From Streptococcus oralis (GTDB lineage Bacteria > Bacillota > Bacilli > Lactobacillales > Streptococcaceae), in the NCBI RefSeq assembly GCF_024399415.1, contig NZ_CP029257.1, positions 1,938,023-2,002,022 on the forward strand: DNA of 64,000 nt. The letters run 5' to 3'. Position numbers and translations under genes: made by a program. The stretch's first letter is position 1; every line of letters starts with the position of its first letter. Below, in pieces: positions 1-10,109 of this stretch. The notes beneath the pieces were generated by a model. The model saw only the letters and a program-made list of their open reading frames with translations, was not told where the DNA came from and ran no database searches.

Positions 1-1128
1 TTTCTTATCCAAATCCGTTCCCTGTTGAAAGGTAGGCAAAATATGAAAAATTCTCTCTGCAGTTCCTCTAAAATCATGTTCCATCAGCAAATAGGGATGG
101 CGATTCTCTGTCTGGTATCTGTACTGATCTTGCAAGATATAGCCCTTGTAGAGATAAACTTGACCACAGAGCTGACTGAGTTCATAGGTGACATGGTCCT
201 CTGTGTAGTCCCCCAGTAACTCCTCTTTCTTCATCTCTTGAATCAATTGCGTCAGCAAATCAGCTAATTGCCCTCCAAAACCAAGGATATACTCCATAGT
301 ATGAAGGGGCAAAATACGATGGGAAAGGAGAAATGAAAAGAATACCATCATCTCACCATCCTCAGTTCCTAGAGGGATATGTTGCCCAGCAAAAAAGGAC
401 GGAGCCTTTCTCAGCAAACGAAGATAGAAAATATTGTCAAAATACCCTCGCATTTTTTCTTCTATGACTTGAAACTGACAGGCATTGACCCGAAGACGCT
501 GTTGACTGATGTGAGCCCAGAGAACCAAGTCCAATTTCTGACCTGAAGACAAGCTGGCACCGCAGATTTCTTCTAAGCTAGCAATCTCTTGTTTTCTCTC
601 AGCTTTCTGCATGTGACCTTCCCACTCCTGACTGGACCAAATCTTGCGAAAAAGGCAGAAATAGAAATAGCGAATCTGATGCTCCGGACCTCGCCAACGG
701 CCATTTTGGATGGATAAGTCAAACTCTGACAAAATCTGATTTAGACCAGCTAAGTTGCGACCAAGCGTGGCCTCGCTAATCATCAATTCTTGAGCCAACT
801 GATGAGCTAGAAACTGTTGGTGATAGAGAAGGTAAACCAAAATTTGGTACTTAATGGCATTGTCTAGAAACAAGCTCCGAATCTCTCTCCCCTTTGTGGC
901 TGCACCAATCGACAAACGCAGATTTTCATCTTCCAAGTGGATGGTCAGCTCTAGTCCTCTTTCCAAGGCATTTTCGTTAATCAGAGAGATGTACTTGGTT
1001 AGAGTCGCCTTTGAAAATCCTGTTTCTTCCATGGCTTTCTTGACTGTTGTCTGCGAATCTTGTAATAGAAAGGAAAGGACTAAAAATTGACCAGATTCTG
1101 CTTTTTCCATCAAATCACCTAAATACAT
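1..1128 (-). CDS. Mga/RofA-like transcriptional regulator, 3' end cut by window edge
   Basis: The minus strand is open from an ATG at 1128 to base 1 (376 codons seen, no stop), so the C-terminus lies outside the window. Two helix-turn-helix-like segments are visible: about residues 27-50 ([20 protein letters not shown]) and 107-131 ([20 protein letters not shown]), the two-HTH arrangement of Mga-family virulence regulators. The rest resembles the PRD-like middle region of that family. The ATG was chosen because AAAGGGG lies 7 nt upstream. The gene is divergent from hslO. Its target genes cannot be told from the sequence. Confidence 0.75.
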   Translation of the reverse strand, partial: MYLGDLMEKAESGQFLVLSFLLQDSQTTVKKAMEETGFSKATLTKYISLINENALERGLELTIHLEDENLRLSIGAATKGREIRSLFLDNAIKYQILVYLLYHQQFLAHQLAQELMISEATLGRNLAGLNQILSEFDLSIQNGRWRGPEHQIRYFYFCLFRKIWSSQEWEGHMQKAERKQEIASLEEICGASLSSGQKLDLVLWAHISQQRLRVNACQFQVIEEKMRGYFDNIFYLRLLRKAPSFFAGQHIPLGTEDGEMMVFFSFLLSHRILPLHTMEYILGFGGQLADLLTQLIQEMKKEELLGDYTEDHVTYELSQLCGQVYLYKGYILQDQYRYQTENRHPYLLMEHDFRGTAERIFHILPTFQQGTDLDKK

Positions 1129-1279
1129 TTGTTACCCCTTTCATTTTCTCCTACAAGCATAGCATAAATCTTACAAATGCTGAAATAATCTGTTTCTCAT
1201 TTTATTTTAAAGCTGATTTCCTCGTCATTATTCCTCAGAAACAGCAAACACACGACTCCCCCTTTAGGCATTTTTATGC

Positions 1280-1285
1280 TAAAAT
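1280..1285 (+). promoter_or_regulatory. Extended -10 of hslO, 7 nt before the start codon
   Basis: TG-C-TAAAAT (1277-1285) is an extended -10. It ends 7 nt before the hslO ATG at 1293 and there is no Shine-Dalgarno between them, so the mRNA may be leaderless. Confidence 0.5.
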
Positions 1286-1292
1286 AGTAGCT

Positions 1293-2165
1293 ATGGATAA
1301 AATTATTAAAACTATATCAGAAAGCGGAGCCTTTCGTGCTTTTGTTCTTGACAGCACGGAAACCATCCGCACTGCTCAAGAAAAACATCAAACTCAAGCC
1401 AGTTCAACTGTTGCACTTGGCCGTACCCTTATCGCTAGCCAAATTCTCGCAGCCAATGAAAAAGGAAATACCAAACTAACAGTTAAAGTTCTTGGAACCA
1501 GCTCTCTTGGTGCCATCATCACGGTTGCAGATACCAAGGGAAACGTCAAAGGCTACGTTCAAAATCCAGGTGTGGACATTAAAAAAACTGCAACGGGTGA
1601 AGTCCTTGTCGGACCTTTTGTCGGCAATGGCCAATTTCTCGTTATCACAGACTACGGTACTGGAAATCCCTACAACTCCATGACTCCCCTCATCTCTGGG
1701 GAAATCGGTGAAGACTTGGCCTATTACCTGACAGAAAGTCAACAAACCCCTTCAGCTGTGGGGCTTAATGTCCTTTTAGACGAAGACGACAAGGTCAAAG
1801 TTGCTGGAGGTTTTCTTCTCCAAGTATTACCAGGAGCCAAGGACGAAGAGATTACTCGCTTTGAAAAACGCATCCAAGAAATGCCAGCCATCTCAACCCT
1901 TCTGGAAAGCGATGACCATATCGAAGCCCTCCTCAAGGCCATCTATGGTGACGAATCATACAAACGTCTATCTGAAGAAGAAATTCGTTTCCAATGTGAC
2001 TGCAGTAAAGACCGTTTTATGAACGCTCTTGCCAGCCTTCCAAGCTCAGACCTTGAGGAAATGAAGGAGGAAGACCACGGGGCAGAAATCACTTGTCAAT
2101 TCTGCCAAACAACTTATAACTTTGATGAAAACGACCTGGAGGAACTCATTCGTGACAAATCTTAA
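1293..2165 (+). CDS. hslO: Redox-regulated chaperone Hsp33
   Basis: This 290-residue protein matches the usual Hsp33 length. It is a cytosolic holdase chaperone, activated by oxidation, that binds unfolding proteins. The C-terminal zinc-binding redox switch is intact: CxC at C235/C237 and CxxC at C268/C271. The N-terminal domain ([20 protein letters not shown]) is typical. The internal ATG at 1293 was used rather than the longer open frame from 1047, because the family begins MDKII and the upstream part covers the intergenic region. The gene overlaps the following dus gene by 14 bp, so the two are probably co-transcribed and translationally coupled. Confidence 0.95.
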   Translation: MDKIIKTISESGAFRAFVLDSTETIRTAQEKHQTQASSTVALGRTLIASQILAANEKGNTKLTVKVLGTSSLGAIITVADTKGNVKGYVQNPGVDIKKTATGEVLVGPFVGNGQFLVITDYGTGNPYNSMTPLISGEIGEDLAYYLTESQQTPSAVGLNVLLDEDDKVKVAGGFLLQVLPGAKDEEITRFEKRIQEMPAISTLLESDDHIEALLKAIYGDESYKRLSEEEIRFQCDCSKDRFMNALASLPSSDLEEMKEEDHGAEITCQFCQTTYNFDENDLEELIRDKS

Positions 2166-3132
2166 TACACCTTTTATGATTGGCAATGTTGAGATTCCCA
2201 ATCGTACTGTTTTAGCACCCATGGCTGGTGTCACCAACTCAGCCTTTCGCACCATCGCAAAAGAGCTCGGAGCTGGACTCGTTGTCATGGAAATGGTCTC
2301 TGACAAGGGAATCCAATACAACAACGAAAAAACCCTACATATGCTTCATATCGATGAAGGAGAGAACCCAGTTTCTATCCAACTCTTTGGTAGCGATGAA
2401 GATAGCCTCGCACGCGCTGCAGAATTCATACAAGAAAACACCAAGACCGATATCGTCGATATCAACATGGGTTGCCCAGTTAACAAAATCGTAAAGAATG
2501 AAGCTGGCGCTATGTGGCTCAAGGACCCAGACAAGATCTACTCTATTATCAACAAGGTCCAATCTGTCCTTGATATCCCCCTCACTGTCAAAATGCGTAC
2601 AGGCTGGTCTGACCCATCCCTAGCTGTGGAGAATGCCCTCGCTGCTGAGGCTGCAGGTGTCTCTGCTCTCGCTATGCATGGCCGTACCCGCGAACAAATG
2701 TACACAGGTCACGCAGACCTCGAGACCCTACACAAGGTTGCTCAAGCTTTGACCAAGATTCCATTTATCGCCAACGGTGACATCCGCACTGTCCAAGAAG
2801 CCAAACAGCGTATCGAAGAAGTCGGTGCTGACGCTGTCATGATTGGTCGTGCAGCCATGGGTAATCCCTACCTCTTCAACCAGATCAACCACTACTTTGA
2901 AACAGGAGAAATTCTCCCTGATTTGACTTTTGAAGACAAGATGAAAATTGCTTACGAACACTTGAAACGCTTGATTAACCTCAAAGGAGAAAACGTAGCC
3001 GTTCGTGAATTCCGTGGACTCGCTCCTCACTACCTTCGGGGAACATCTGGTGCTGCCAAACTTCGTGGAGCCATTTCCCAAGCTAGCACCCTGGCAGAGA
3101 TTGAAGCCCTCTTGCAATTAGACAAAGCATAA
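2152..3132 (+). CDS. dusB: tRNA-dihydrouridine synthase (DusB type)
   Basis: This FMN-dependent enzyme reduces uridine to dihydrouridine in the tRNA D-loop. Visible motifs are the N-terminal [12 protein letters not shown], the catalytic [10 protein letters not shown] (Cys), [12 protein letters not shown], and the FMN phosphate-binding NGDIRT and [10 protein letters not shown]. The frame can be opened at ATG 2122, but GTG at 2152 is the better start: GGAGG is at 2138-2142, and the protein then starts [11 protein letters not shown], giving 326 residues. The start lies inside the end of hslO. Confidence 0.9.
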   Translation: MTNLNTPFMIGNVEIPNRTVLAPMAGVTNSAFRTIAKELGAGLVVMEMVSDKGIQYNNEKTLHMLHIDEGENPVSIQLFGSDEDSLARAAEFIQENTKTDIVDINMGCPVNKIVKNEAGAMWLKDPDKIYSIINKVQSVLDIPLTVKMRTGWSDPSLAVENALAAEAAGVSALAMHGRTREQMYTGHADLETLHKVAQALTKIPFIANGDIRTVQEAKQRIEEVGADAVMIGRAAMGNPYLFNQINHYFETGEILPDLTFEDKMKIAYEHLKRLINLKGENVAVREFRGLAPHYLRGTSGAAKLRGAISQASTLAEIEALLQLDKA

Positions 3133-3137
3133 TACAC

Positions 3138-3173
3138 AAAAAAACCGTAACTCACTTGAGTTTACGGTTTTTT
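3138..3173. terminator. Bidirectional terminator between dusB and the lipoprotein gene
   Basis: An inverted repeat (AACCGTA..ACTC / GAGT..TTACGGTT) is flanked by A-tract and T-tract, serving both convergent genes. Confidence 0.8.
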
Positions 3174-3198
3174 AGCTCCTAGGAAAACCTAGATACTA

Positions 3199-3882
3199 TT
3201 ATTGAATCAAGGCAACGCTCGAAACTTTACCATCCGCACCTGTTGTAATTTGGATGATTTTTCCTCCACCTATTTTGGCATTATACTTGCCATCATCAAG
3301 TGTGTAAGAGTAGCCTCTGATAGAATAGTTTTCTTTCTTTCCATCTGCAGTTTCTACTGTAAATTGGCCCCCTGATGAAACCGTAATAGTTTCGCCATTC
3401 GCTCCCTTCCAGTTGCCTGCAGCTGCTGAGAAATCACCATCGACCATGGTTAAAACACCCTTGTAGCGTTTGTTGTGTTCTGCTTGCTTGTCTTGAAGTT
3501 GGCGGTCAGTTGTTGGATCATAGTCTGACTGGTTAGACTGGGCTTGAGAACCTTGCTGAGTTGAAGGTGCCTGAGATGGGGCTTGTTGACTAGGAGCTGC
3601 TTGTTCTTGTCTTGATTCAGGTGCTGGTTTCGCTTGTGACTGATCTGCCGTTGTAGAAGACTGACCAGAAGATGCCTGAGCCTTTTCAGATGAAGCTGAG
3701 CTTGAAGATTTTTGTGTCTTGCTTTCTTTGCTAGAAGAAGCTGCTTTGGAACTTGATGATTGACTTGTCTTCGCAGAGCTGCTGGTTTGAGTGGTTTCGT
3801 TTTTATTTCCACAAGCTCCTAGTAGCAAGGTAGAAGCCAATACAGTCGCTGCCATCAATTTGATATAGGTTTTCTTTTTCAT
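3199..3882 (-). CDS. Surface lipoprotein with Ser/Gln/Ala-rich linker and C-terminal DUF6287-like domain
   Basis: The 227-residue protein starts with a lipoprotein signal peptide ending in the lipobox LLGAC (lipidated Cys24). Residues about 28-125 are low complexity (Ser, Gln, Ala, Pro), probably an extended wall-spanning linker. The C-terminal 90 residues form a small globular domain (GVLTMVDGDFSAAAGNWKGA) that resembles the DUF6287-type domain of streptococcal lipoproteins; this assignment is from memory. Function is unknown. The gene is monocistronic, between two terminators, with a good promoter at 3937-3965. Confidence 0.8.
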   Translation of the reverse strand: MKKKTYIKLMAATVLASTLLLGACGNKNETTQTSSSAKTSQSSSSKAASSSKESKTQKSSSSASSEKAQASSGQSSTTADQSQAKPAPESRQEQAAPSQQAPSQAPSTQQGSQAQSNQSDYDPTTDRQLQDKQAEHNKRYKGVLTMVDGDFSAAAGNWKGANGETITVSSGGQFTVETADGKKENYSIRGYSYTLDDGKYNAKIGGGKIIQITTGADGKVSSVALIQ

Positions 3883-3936
3883 TTTTCTACTCCTTTGTAA
3901 TATTTTTGAAATGTTAAGAAATCTTTTTGTAATACA

Positions 3937-3965
3937 ATTGTAACATTGGGCTTTGAATCTGTCAA
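3937..3965 (-). promoter_or_regulatory. Promoter of the lipoprotein gene
   Basis: TTGACA (3960-3965), 17 bp spacer, TACAAT (3937-3942) with an extended TG. Confidence 0.7.
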
Positions 3966-4085
3966 CTATTTAGAGAAACTATTTTAGAAAATTTCTCTCT
4001 ACTATTTCTATTCGTAATTGAAACGAAAAAATAGAAAATTTTTAAAATTAAAGTCCTATTTTTTACATCACCTTTGTGTAATCGC

Positions 4086-4114
4086 TTGCATTGCGTTAGA
4101 CAAAGGAATATAAT
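4086..4114 (+). promoter_or_regulatory. Promoter of the small membrane protein
   Basis: TTGCAT (4086-4091), 17 bp, TATAAT (4109-4114), then AGGAGGTG before the ATG at 4148. Confidence 0.65.
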
Positions 4115-4147
4115 AACATTGAAATAGAATATAGGAGGTGCACTCTT

Positions 4148-4378
4148 ATGCTAAATAAGTATTACAAGTATCTTCCTTGGTTGATTTTGGGAGCTATTGG
4201 CTCTTATCAATCAGCCACTTACTATGCGCGAACTGCATTTGATGTCTTCTATCTGACTACAATCTTTTTGATTGTTTATATCGCTTTGTTATTTTTGCAC
4301 GAGAACTATCTAAAGTATCGATATAAAGACTTCTTTACTCACCTGTTGAGCAATTCTAAGAAAGATAGCCATTCATAA
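4148..4378 (+). CDS. Small two-helix membrane protein, unknown function
   Basis: This 76-residue protein is real by its strong RBS (AGGAGGTG), its own promoter and a following terminator. It has two hydrophobic segments, about residues 8-24 and 34-50 (YLTTIFLIVYIALLFLH), and a charged C-terminus (KYRYKDFF, KKDSHS), so both ends are probably cytoplasmic. I do not recognise the family. It is not co-transcribed with a neighbour, so context suggests no role. Confidence 0.65.
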   Translation: MLNKYYKYLPWLILGAIGSYQSATYYARTAFDVFYLTTIFLIVYIALLFLHENYLKYRYKDFFTHLLSNSKKDSHS

Positions 4379-4388
4379 AAATGATGAT

Positions 4389-4428
4389 AAATAAAGAGGT
4401 CGGGAACTTTGTCCCGACCTCTTTATTT
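4389..4428. terminator. Strong bidirectional terminator
   Basis: A perfect 17-bp stem (AAATAAAGAGGTCGGGA at 4389-4405 with its complement at 4412-4428) and a 6-nt loop. It serves the small membrane protein and the convergent Nudix gene, whose stop codon lies inside the stem. Confidence 0.9.
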
Positions 4429-5196
4429 CAATCGATAGGTTTTTCTTGGTTTCTTTTTGGGTACTCGTTTGAGTCCGACTTCTTCTACATATTCGCCGTA
4501 TTTTACAAGAAAATTATTGCTGACGATTGGGCGACCGGGGTTGATAAGATTGACCAGTTCGGTTCCTTCGTAGACAGTAAACTCCTCCTCCAACAGATAG
4601 AGGAAGGTTGGGTTCCAGTCGAGACGGCCTTGAATTCGTTTGATGGACTCTTGGATAATGGCATAATGGTCAAAGGCGAAGGCTTGCTCCTCCAGCTCGA
4701 CTCCATCTAGGTAGCATTTGCCTGTCTGAAAATCGACATCTACGAAAACGACATCCTTGGCATCGTCACCTGCCTGAACGAGGTCTAAGGCACGACTAGG
4801 TAGGTACACCAAGTGGGCAATGGTCACCGTCCAGCCCCGTGGGTCACGCCCGGGAGTCGATACGGTCATCAATTGCTCGATTTTCTCCAAAGGTAGATCC
4901 AGATTGACTTCTTCTCTCACTTCGCGCTGACAGGCATGTGTAGCATCTTCTCCCTTGTCCATAAAGCCTCCAACTAAGGCTAAACAGTTCTGATAAGGGT
5001 GGGCCTTGCGACGGATTAGCAAGAGCTTGATCTTTCCTTCGACAAAGCAGTAGGCTACCATATCCACTGTCACACTTGGTTTTTCATATTGAGGGAGTTC
5101 CTGCTTGTAGTACCAGTCTAAAAACTCCTCCTGACTGGCATGGATTTCATAATATTCTTTTTCCGTCATCCCTTCTGGAATCTTTATGTCTGCCAT
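4423..5196 (-). CDS. Nudix-domain protein with C-terminal winged helix (NrtR-like NAD regulator or ADP-ribose hydrolase)
   Basis: The 257-residue protein has an N-terminal Nudix fold and a C-terminal winged-helix-like region (about 185-257, ending RKTYRLK), the architecture of NrtR regulators of NAD metabolism. The Nudix box GGFMDKGEDATHACQREVRE then EVNL keeps the G-x5-E-x7-RE-x-x-EE residues; only the final Gly is replaced by Asn, so catalysis is plausible. It is the last gene of the nadR-pnuC operon (1 bp after pnuC), which supports a role in sensing ADP-ribose or NAD products. Regulator versus ADP-ribose pyrophosphatase cannot be decided from sequence. Confidence 0.75.
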   Translation of the reverse strand: MADIKIPEGMTEKEYYEIHASQEEFLDWYYKQELPQYEKPSVTVDMVAYCFVEGKIKLLLIRRKAHPYQNCLALVGGFMDKGEDATHACQREVREEVNLDLPLEKIEQLMTVSTPGRDPRGWTVTIAHLVYLPSRALDLVQAGDDAKDVVFVDVDFQTGKCYLDGVELEEQAFAFDHYAIIQESIKRIQGRLDWNPTFLYLLEEEFTVYEGTELVNLINPGRPIVSNNFLVKYGEYVEEVGLKRVPKKKPRKTYRLK

Positions 5197-5197
5197 C

Positions 5198-5977
5198 TTA
5201 TGCCTCCTTTCGAACTGCCTTGGTCCATTGGTACCAACCCACTAGACTATTGAGTGTGTATACCCAGTACATCCCTTGGATGTGAATATTTTCACCCCAC
5301 CAGAGATAAATACTAAAAAGATTGGTTGCAATCCAGAAAATCCATTGCTCGCGGTAGAGACGTGTCATCAAGAGCTGACCAACGCCATTGGTCGCATCGG
5401 TAACACTATCACGGAAAGGGCGAGCACTATTGATACTTTGATAAGCCAAGCCCATACCAATCCAGATAATGGCAGTCAAGGCTAAGTACTTGAGCCAGTC
5501 AAGAACAGATAATTTCTTAGCTTCAAAGTGGGATTCTTCTGGTTTTTCCTGTTCATTGATACGATTGGACAGCCAAGCATAGAGACCAATCGGCTGCATG
5601 ACAAAGAAGTAAACCGTCGTCAAGACTTCGCCATAAAAAGTCGCATTCATGGCCAAGATCAAGTAGATTGCCGAATTAATGGCCCCAAAGAGATAATTGC
5701 TTGCACGCCCTTCTGCTACCAAGATAACACAGACAATCCCAGTCCAAGATGCAAACAAGCTCAGCCAGTCATGACTTTCCGTATTTTGCGTGAACTCTAA
5801 GATCAAGGGAACACTTGACAGAGCGATGAGGTATAACCACTGGACAAGGCTACGGCCGACAAAGAGATCTTTCCAGAGCAGGCGCATGATCCCTGCAAAA
5901 CCGATCTTGCGGGCTTCAGCATGGACATTGTTAAAGTTTTCGATAAATTGTGTGATTTTTTTAGTTACTGTTTTCAT
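5198..5977 (-). CDS. pnuC: Nicotinamide riboside transporter PnuC
   Basis: This 259-residue polytopic membrane protein imports nicotinamide riboside, the substrate of the NadR kinase encoded 9 bp upstream. PnuC features seen are about seven hydrophobic segments after a short amphipathic N-terminus, the aromatic helix IFWIATNLFSIYLWW, and the C-terminal WVYTLNSLVGWYQWTK. It sits between nadR and the Nudix gene with almost no spacing, so the three genes form one salvage operon. Confidence 0.9.
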   Translation of the reverse strand: MKTVTKKITQFIENFNNVHAEARKIGFAGIMRLLWKDLFVGRSLVQWLYLIALSSVPLILEFTQNTESHDWLSLFASWTGIVCVILVAEGRASNYLFGAINSAIYLILAMNATFYGEVLTTVYFFVMQPIGLYAWLSNRINEQEKPEESHFEAKKLSVLDWLKYLALTAIIWIGMGLAYQSINSARPFRDSVTDATNGVGQLLMTRLYREQWIFWIATNLFSIYLWWGENIHIQGMYWVYTLNSLVGWYQWTKAVRKEA

Positions 5978-5986
5978 AATTTTCTC

Positions 5987-7045
5987 CTAATCTGCTTGGT
6001 AAATGGCATCAATAGCCACTTTTGCTGCTTCATAATTGCCTAGATAATCCTCCGCTAGATAAACTAGTGGAATGGTGGTTAAGTATCGCTCCCTCATTTG
6101 GTCCAAATGCTGGGAAAAACTGTAGCGAATGTGGTCTTCCGCCATGGTCATATCTCTAAATCCGTCATTGACATAGGAGCCGACAGGTTGCACAAAGAGA
6201 ATCAAATCCCATTTTTCCTTGGCCAAGATAGAGGCAAAGAGATTGTCAAAGGTTTCTCCTGATAAGTCCTCTTGGTCCTCAGTCTCCATGTAATAGTCAT
6301 AGTAGCCCTTGGTTACCAAGGAGTTGGTATCGGCTATCACTAGACCTCGATTGGCATTGCTATCTATTAGTTTGGAGGTCTGGTCATACTGCCCTAAAAG
6401 GAGATAATAATAATCCTTTGGAGTCAATTCATCGTCGCGGACATTGTTTTTGATCTGGTACTCACGCGCGTATTCCAAACTAACGGGCGCATCGTAATAC
6501 CTTGCCAAATCCTTGGCTAGAGTGGTCTTCCCATTGCTAGCACTTCCCATGATCAAGACTTTCTTGGTAAACTGACGACGGAAGGGTTGAGCGATGTATT
6601 TCCAATATTTGCTTGGATTTTCTCGAATCATAGTCGCTGAGATACCAAACTTTCTTTCTTGCAAGACGGTGCCAAATCCACGTTTAGCTAGCTCCTGCTG
6701 GTATTCTGCTTCTCCTACAAAAAAAGTCAGTTCTTGCTGGGTTTCATCATAGGAAATCTCCGCTAACATCTGGTCCAACCACTCCTGCCAGCCCATAGGG
6801 TAACGGGGAAGGTTGGTCTCATCCAGCTTGCAGACAGAGGTCAACTCGTCATCCCGAAAAGCCTCTCGGATATAGCGAAATCGTTTTTGAAGACTTAAAC
6901 CTACCTGCTCACCTCGGTCTCCCTCGTAGCCTGAAACGACTACCCAGACCTGGTCACACTGACGCTTCGCTCGCTGAATCAGATCGATATGCCCTTGATG
7001 GAGAGGGGCAAAGGTCCCAAATACCACTGCTGTTTTCTTTTTCAT
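5987..7045 (-). CDS. nadR: Bifunctional NMN adenylyltransferase / ribosylnicotinamide kinase
   Basis: The 352-residue protein has two catalytic modules. The N-terminal nucleotidyltransferase has GTFAPLHQGH (HxGH-like) and ISATMIRENP; it makes NAD from NMN and ATP. The C-terminal kinase has a P-loop GSASNGKTT and phosphorylates nicotinamide riboside to NMN. The N-terminal DNA-binding domain of enterobacterial NadR is absent, so it should be purely enzymatic. It is the first gene of the operon, with a promoter at 7096-7123. Confidence 0.92.
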   Translation of the reverse strand: MKKKTAVVFGTFAPLHQGHIDLIQRAKRQCDQVWVVVSGYEGDRGEQVGLSLQKRFRYIREAFRDDELTSVCKLDETNLPRYPMGWQEWLDQMLAEISYDETQQELTFFVGEAEYQQELAKRGFGTVLQERKFGISATMIRENPSKYWKYIAQPFRRQFTKKVLIMGSASNGKTTLAKDLARYYDAPVSLEYAREYQIKNNVRDDELTPKDYYYLLLGQYDQTSKLIDSNANRGLVIADTNSLVTKGYYDYYMETEDQEDLSGETFDNLFASILAKEKWDLILFVQPVGSYVNDGFRDMTMAEDHIRYSFSQHLDQMRERYLTTIPLVYLAEDYLGNYEAAKVAIDAIYQAD

Positions 7046-7095
7046 AAACGTTTTACCTTTTTATAATTTTTGATATTTTTATTTTCTATGTTTTT

Positions 7096-7123
7096 ATTAT
7101 ATACTATATTTTTGTTTTGTCAA
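7096..7123 (-). promoter_or_regulatory. Promoter of the nadR-pnuC operon
   Basis: TTGACA (7118-7123), 16 bp, TATAAT (7096-7101). The surrounding tract is very AT-rich with TATAGTATA symmetry in the spacer and -10, where an operator could lie. Confidence 0.7.
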
Positions 7124-7154
7124 TAGTTTTTTATCATTTTTTATAAAAAAGTAG

Positions 7155-7184
7155 CAAAAAAAGAATCAGGATTGCTCCTGACTC
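7155..7184 (-). terminator. Terminator of ctsR-clpC
   Basis: Nine-bp stem 7163-7171 / 7176-7184 with a minus-strand T-tract, just after the clpC stop at 7192. Confidence 0.85.
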
Positions 7185-7191
7185 TCCATTT

Positions 7192-9624
7192 TTAAGCAAT
7201 ATCAAATTTTAATTGACCAGCTTTAACACCTATCTTGAGGGTCTTGCCTGCTACCAATTCTCCCTTGAGAAGGAGTTCTGCTAGCTTGTCTTCCACTTCT
7301 GTTTGCAGGGTTCTGCGAAGTGGGCGAGCTCCCATTTCTGGATCATATCCTTGACTTGCTAGTAACTTCAACGCTGAAGCTTGCAGTTTCAAGTCGATGC
7401 CCTTCTCAGCGAGGCTAGCAATCAATGGTTTTACCATAATCTTGACAATTTCCTGCATGTGTTCGCTATCCAAACTGTGGAAGACCACCTTTTCATCAAT
7501 ACGGTTGATAAACTCTGGTCGATAAGCTTTTTTCAACTCTTCAAAGATGCGTTTTTCCATATTTTCCTGGTCAAAACGAATGTCTTTCGCGCCAAAGCCG
7601 ACCGTCTTGTCATCACGAAGGGCTGTTGCACCAAGGTTTGACGTCATGATGATAATGGTATTTGAAAAGTCCACCTTGCGTCCCTTGCTATCTGTCAAGA
7701 CACCGTCGTCCAGAACCTGCAAGAGGACATTAAAGATATCTGGGTGAGCCTTCTCTACCTCGTCAAAGAGGAGAACGGAGTAAGGTTTGTTGCGAACCTT
7801 CTCGGTCAACTCCCCACCTTCTTCGTAGCCTACATAGCCCGGAGGAGCTCCATTGAGACGGCTAGCTGCGAATTTCTCCATATACTCACTCATATCAAAG
7901 CGGATAAGGGCTGATTCGTCATCAAAGAGGACTTCTGCCAGAGCCTTTGCCAATTCGGTCTTACCGACTCCTGTCGGTCCTAGGAACATAAAGGAACCAA
8001 TCGGACGCTTGTGACTGCGAATACCTGACTGGTTGCGGCGAATGGCACGGCTAATGCTTGAAACAGCTTGATCTTGGCCGATGACACGTTTGTGTAGTTC
8101 AGCTTCCAAGTTCAGGTATTTCTTAGCATCTGTTTGCGTCAGTTTTTGAACTGGAATCCCTGACAAGCGACTCAAGGTGGTCAAAATATCAGATTCTGTC
8201 ACCAAGTCTTTATAGACAGGGACTTCCTGCTCCTTTGCGATTAGCTGGGCAGCTTGTTTCCACTTGCCATCCATCAAGGCCTTGTCAGCTGGAGTCAAGT
8301 CGGATTCGTCTGCTTTCACCTGCTTGGATTTGTTTTGCACTGTTGCTGCCGCTTCATCTAAAAGATCGATAGCAGAGTCTGGCAAGTGACGACTGGTCAA
8401 GTAACGATGCGCCATCTTAACAGCTGTTTCGACAGCTTCATCTGTAATTTGTACACGGTGATGTTTCTCATAGGTAGCTTTCAAACCTTGCAAAATGGTT
8501 ATGCTGTCAGCTAAACTTGGCTCTTCAATCGTTACTTTGGCGAAACGACGAGAAAGGGCTGCGTCTTTTTCGATGTGTTTTTGGTATTCTTCCTGAGTGG
8601 TTGCACCAACTGTTCTCAGAGTTCCGCGAGCTAAGGCTGGCTTCAAGATATTGGCTGCATCCAGAGTCGAGTCAATACCGCTACCAGAACCCATGATGGT
8701 GTGGAGTTCATCGATAAAGAGGATCACTTTGCCATCTTCCTCTATATCCTTGATGATATTGTTCATGCGCTCTTCAAAATCTCCACGGAAACGTGTCCCC
8801 GCAACAACATTCATCAAATCAAGCTCTAGAACACGCATCTTTGCCATTTCCGCAGGCACATCCCCACTAGCAATACGCTGGGCAAGTCCAAGTGCTAGAG
8901 CTGTTTTCCCGACACCAGCATCACCAACCAAGACCGGATTGTTCTTGGTCTTTCGACTCAAAATCTGAATCATACGTGAGATTTCCTTGTCTCGACCGAT
9001 AACTGGCTCTAACTTGCCAGAGCGCGCTTGCTCCGTCAGATCATGCGTGTAATCCTCTAGACCACCACTTTGAGCTTGAGGCATGCCCATCATATTGGCC
9101 ATGGAATTTTGCTTGTCAGTTACTGTGCGATGACGTTGACGCAAAGCCTTAAGATCTTCTCTTGTCCAACCAGCACGTTCTTCTAGATTGCGACGAAGAG
9201 CAGCAATTCTGACCTGATCTTTCTGGTCTTCATAAGAGAAACCTGCTCTCTCCAAGATGCGAGTCGCCAAGGCATTGCCGTCATGCAAAATCGCATAGAG
9301 GACATGCTCTGTCCCTAGCACCTTAGCATGGACCACTGAGGCTACATACTCTGCTTCCGCAAAGAGGACCTCCAAACGATGGGAAAAGGGTAATTCCGTA
9401 AAGGTTTCATCTTGGCTATAGTCGGTTTCAGTCAGTTCCAACGCAACCTCTTCTAAACGGTCCATCTCGTATGGGTAATCATTTAGAGTCGCACCTGCCA
9501 CACTGTAACTGTGATTAGACATGGCAATCAATAAATGCCAAGACTCTAGATAACGGGCTCCAAAATGGCTCGCAACCATGTAGGCACTTTCGATACATTC
9601 ATTCAATGCTTTTGAATAGTTCAT
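7192..9624 (-). CDS. clpC: AAA+ Clp ATPase ClpC
   Basis: The 810-residue Hsp100 protein unfolds substrates, normally for ClpP. It has an N-terminal Clp repeat domain (residues about 1-145), a first AAA module with Walker A GDAGVGKT and Walker [10 protein letters not shown], a middle domain, and a second AAA module with GPTGVGKT and [11 protein letters not shown]. The C-terminal D2 small domain ([16 protein letters not shown]) is complete. It starts 1 bp after ctsR, so the two are co-transcribed under CtsR heat-shock control. Confidence 0.95.
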   Translation of the reverse strand: MNYSKALNECIESAYMVASHFGARYLESWHLLIAMSNHSYSVAGATLNDYPYEMDRLEEVALELTETDYSQDETFTELPFSHRLEVLFAEAEYVASVVHAKVLGTEHVLYAILHDGNALATRILERAGFSYEDQKDQVRIAALRRNLEERAGWTREDLKALRQRHRTVTDKQNSMANMMGMPQAQSGGLEDYTHDLTEQARSGKLEPVIGRDKEISRMIQILSRKTKNNPVLVGDAGVGKTALALGLAQRIASGDVPAEMAKMRVLELDLMNVVAGTRFRGDFEERMNNIIKDIEEDGKVILFIDELHTIMGSGSGIDSTLDAANILKPALARGTLRTVGATTQEEYQKHIEKDAALSRRFAKVTIEEPSLADSITILQGLKATYEKHHRVQITDEAVETAVKMAHRYLTSRHLPDSAIDLLDEAAATVQNKSKQVKADESDLTPADKALMDGKWKQAAQLIAKEQEVPVYKDLVTESDILTTLSRLSGIPVQKLTQTDAKKYLNLEAELHKRVIGQDQAVSSISRAIRRNQSGIRSHKRPIGSFMFLGPTGVGKTELAKALAEVLFDDESALIRFDMSEYMEKFAASRLNGAPPGYVGYEEGGELTEKVRNKPYSVLLFDEVEKAHPDIFNVLLQVLDDGVLTDSKGRKVDFSNTIIIMTSNLGATALRDDKTVGFGAKDIRFDQENMEKRIFEELKKAYRPEFINRIDEKVVFHSLDSEHMQEIVKIMVKPLIASLAEKGIDLKLQASALKLLASQGYDPEMGARPLRRTLQTEVEDKLAELLLKGELVAGKTLKIGVKAGQLKFDIA

Positions 9625-9625
9625 C

Positions 9626-10084
9626 TTACTTCTCTTTTCTATCTACCTCTTGTAATAGCTGTCGGAGCATATTAGCACGGACAACTGAGGATTCTTCTCC
9701 TAGGACACGATCCGTTGCTACTGAAGTCAGCAAGGTCATCTCCTGCTTGGTCATCAAGTCCTGCTCCACCAAAAGCTGGAGGATATCCTCATAAATCTCC
9801 TGACTAACTCGCTCACCAATCGAGTAAAGCAAATCGCGGAGCATCTCATGATGACTGGAAAATTCAATCCGCCCTATGCGAATGTAGCCTCCACCACCAC
9901 GCTTGCTCTCAACCAAGTAACCTCTACTTTCCGTAAAGCGGGTCTTGATGACATAGTTGATCTGACTCGGTACAACCTGGAAGGTATCTGCCAACTGGCT
10001 CCGTTGCAATTCCACAATACCAGATTGGTCTAAAATCGCCTTGATATAGGCTTCGATATGATCTGATGTATTTTTAAATCTCAT
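9626..10084 (-). CDS. ctsR: Class III heat-shock repressor CtsR
   Basis: The 152-residue protein has the CtsR winged helix with the glycine-rich wing (ESKRGGGGYIRIGRIE) and the C-terminal dimerisation domain. It represses clp and related stress genes by binding heptad repeats; such a repeat lies just upstream of this gene, so it is autoregulated. Confidence 0.95.
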   Translation of the reverse strand: MRFKNTSDHIEAYIKAILDQSGIVELQRSQLADTFQVVPSQINYVIKTRFTESRGYLVESKRGGGGYIRIGRIEFSSHHEMLRDLLYSIGERVSQEIYEDILQLLVEQDLMTKQEMTLLTSVATDRVLGEESSVVRANMLRQLLQEVDRKEK

Positions 10085-10109
10085 AGTAAATCAAACTCCT
10101 TCTTTGAAC

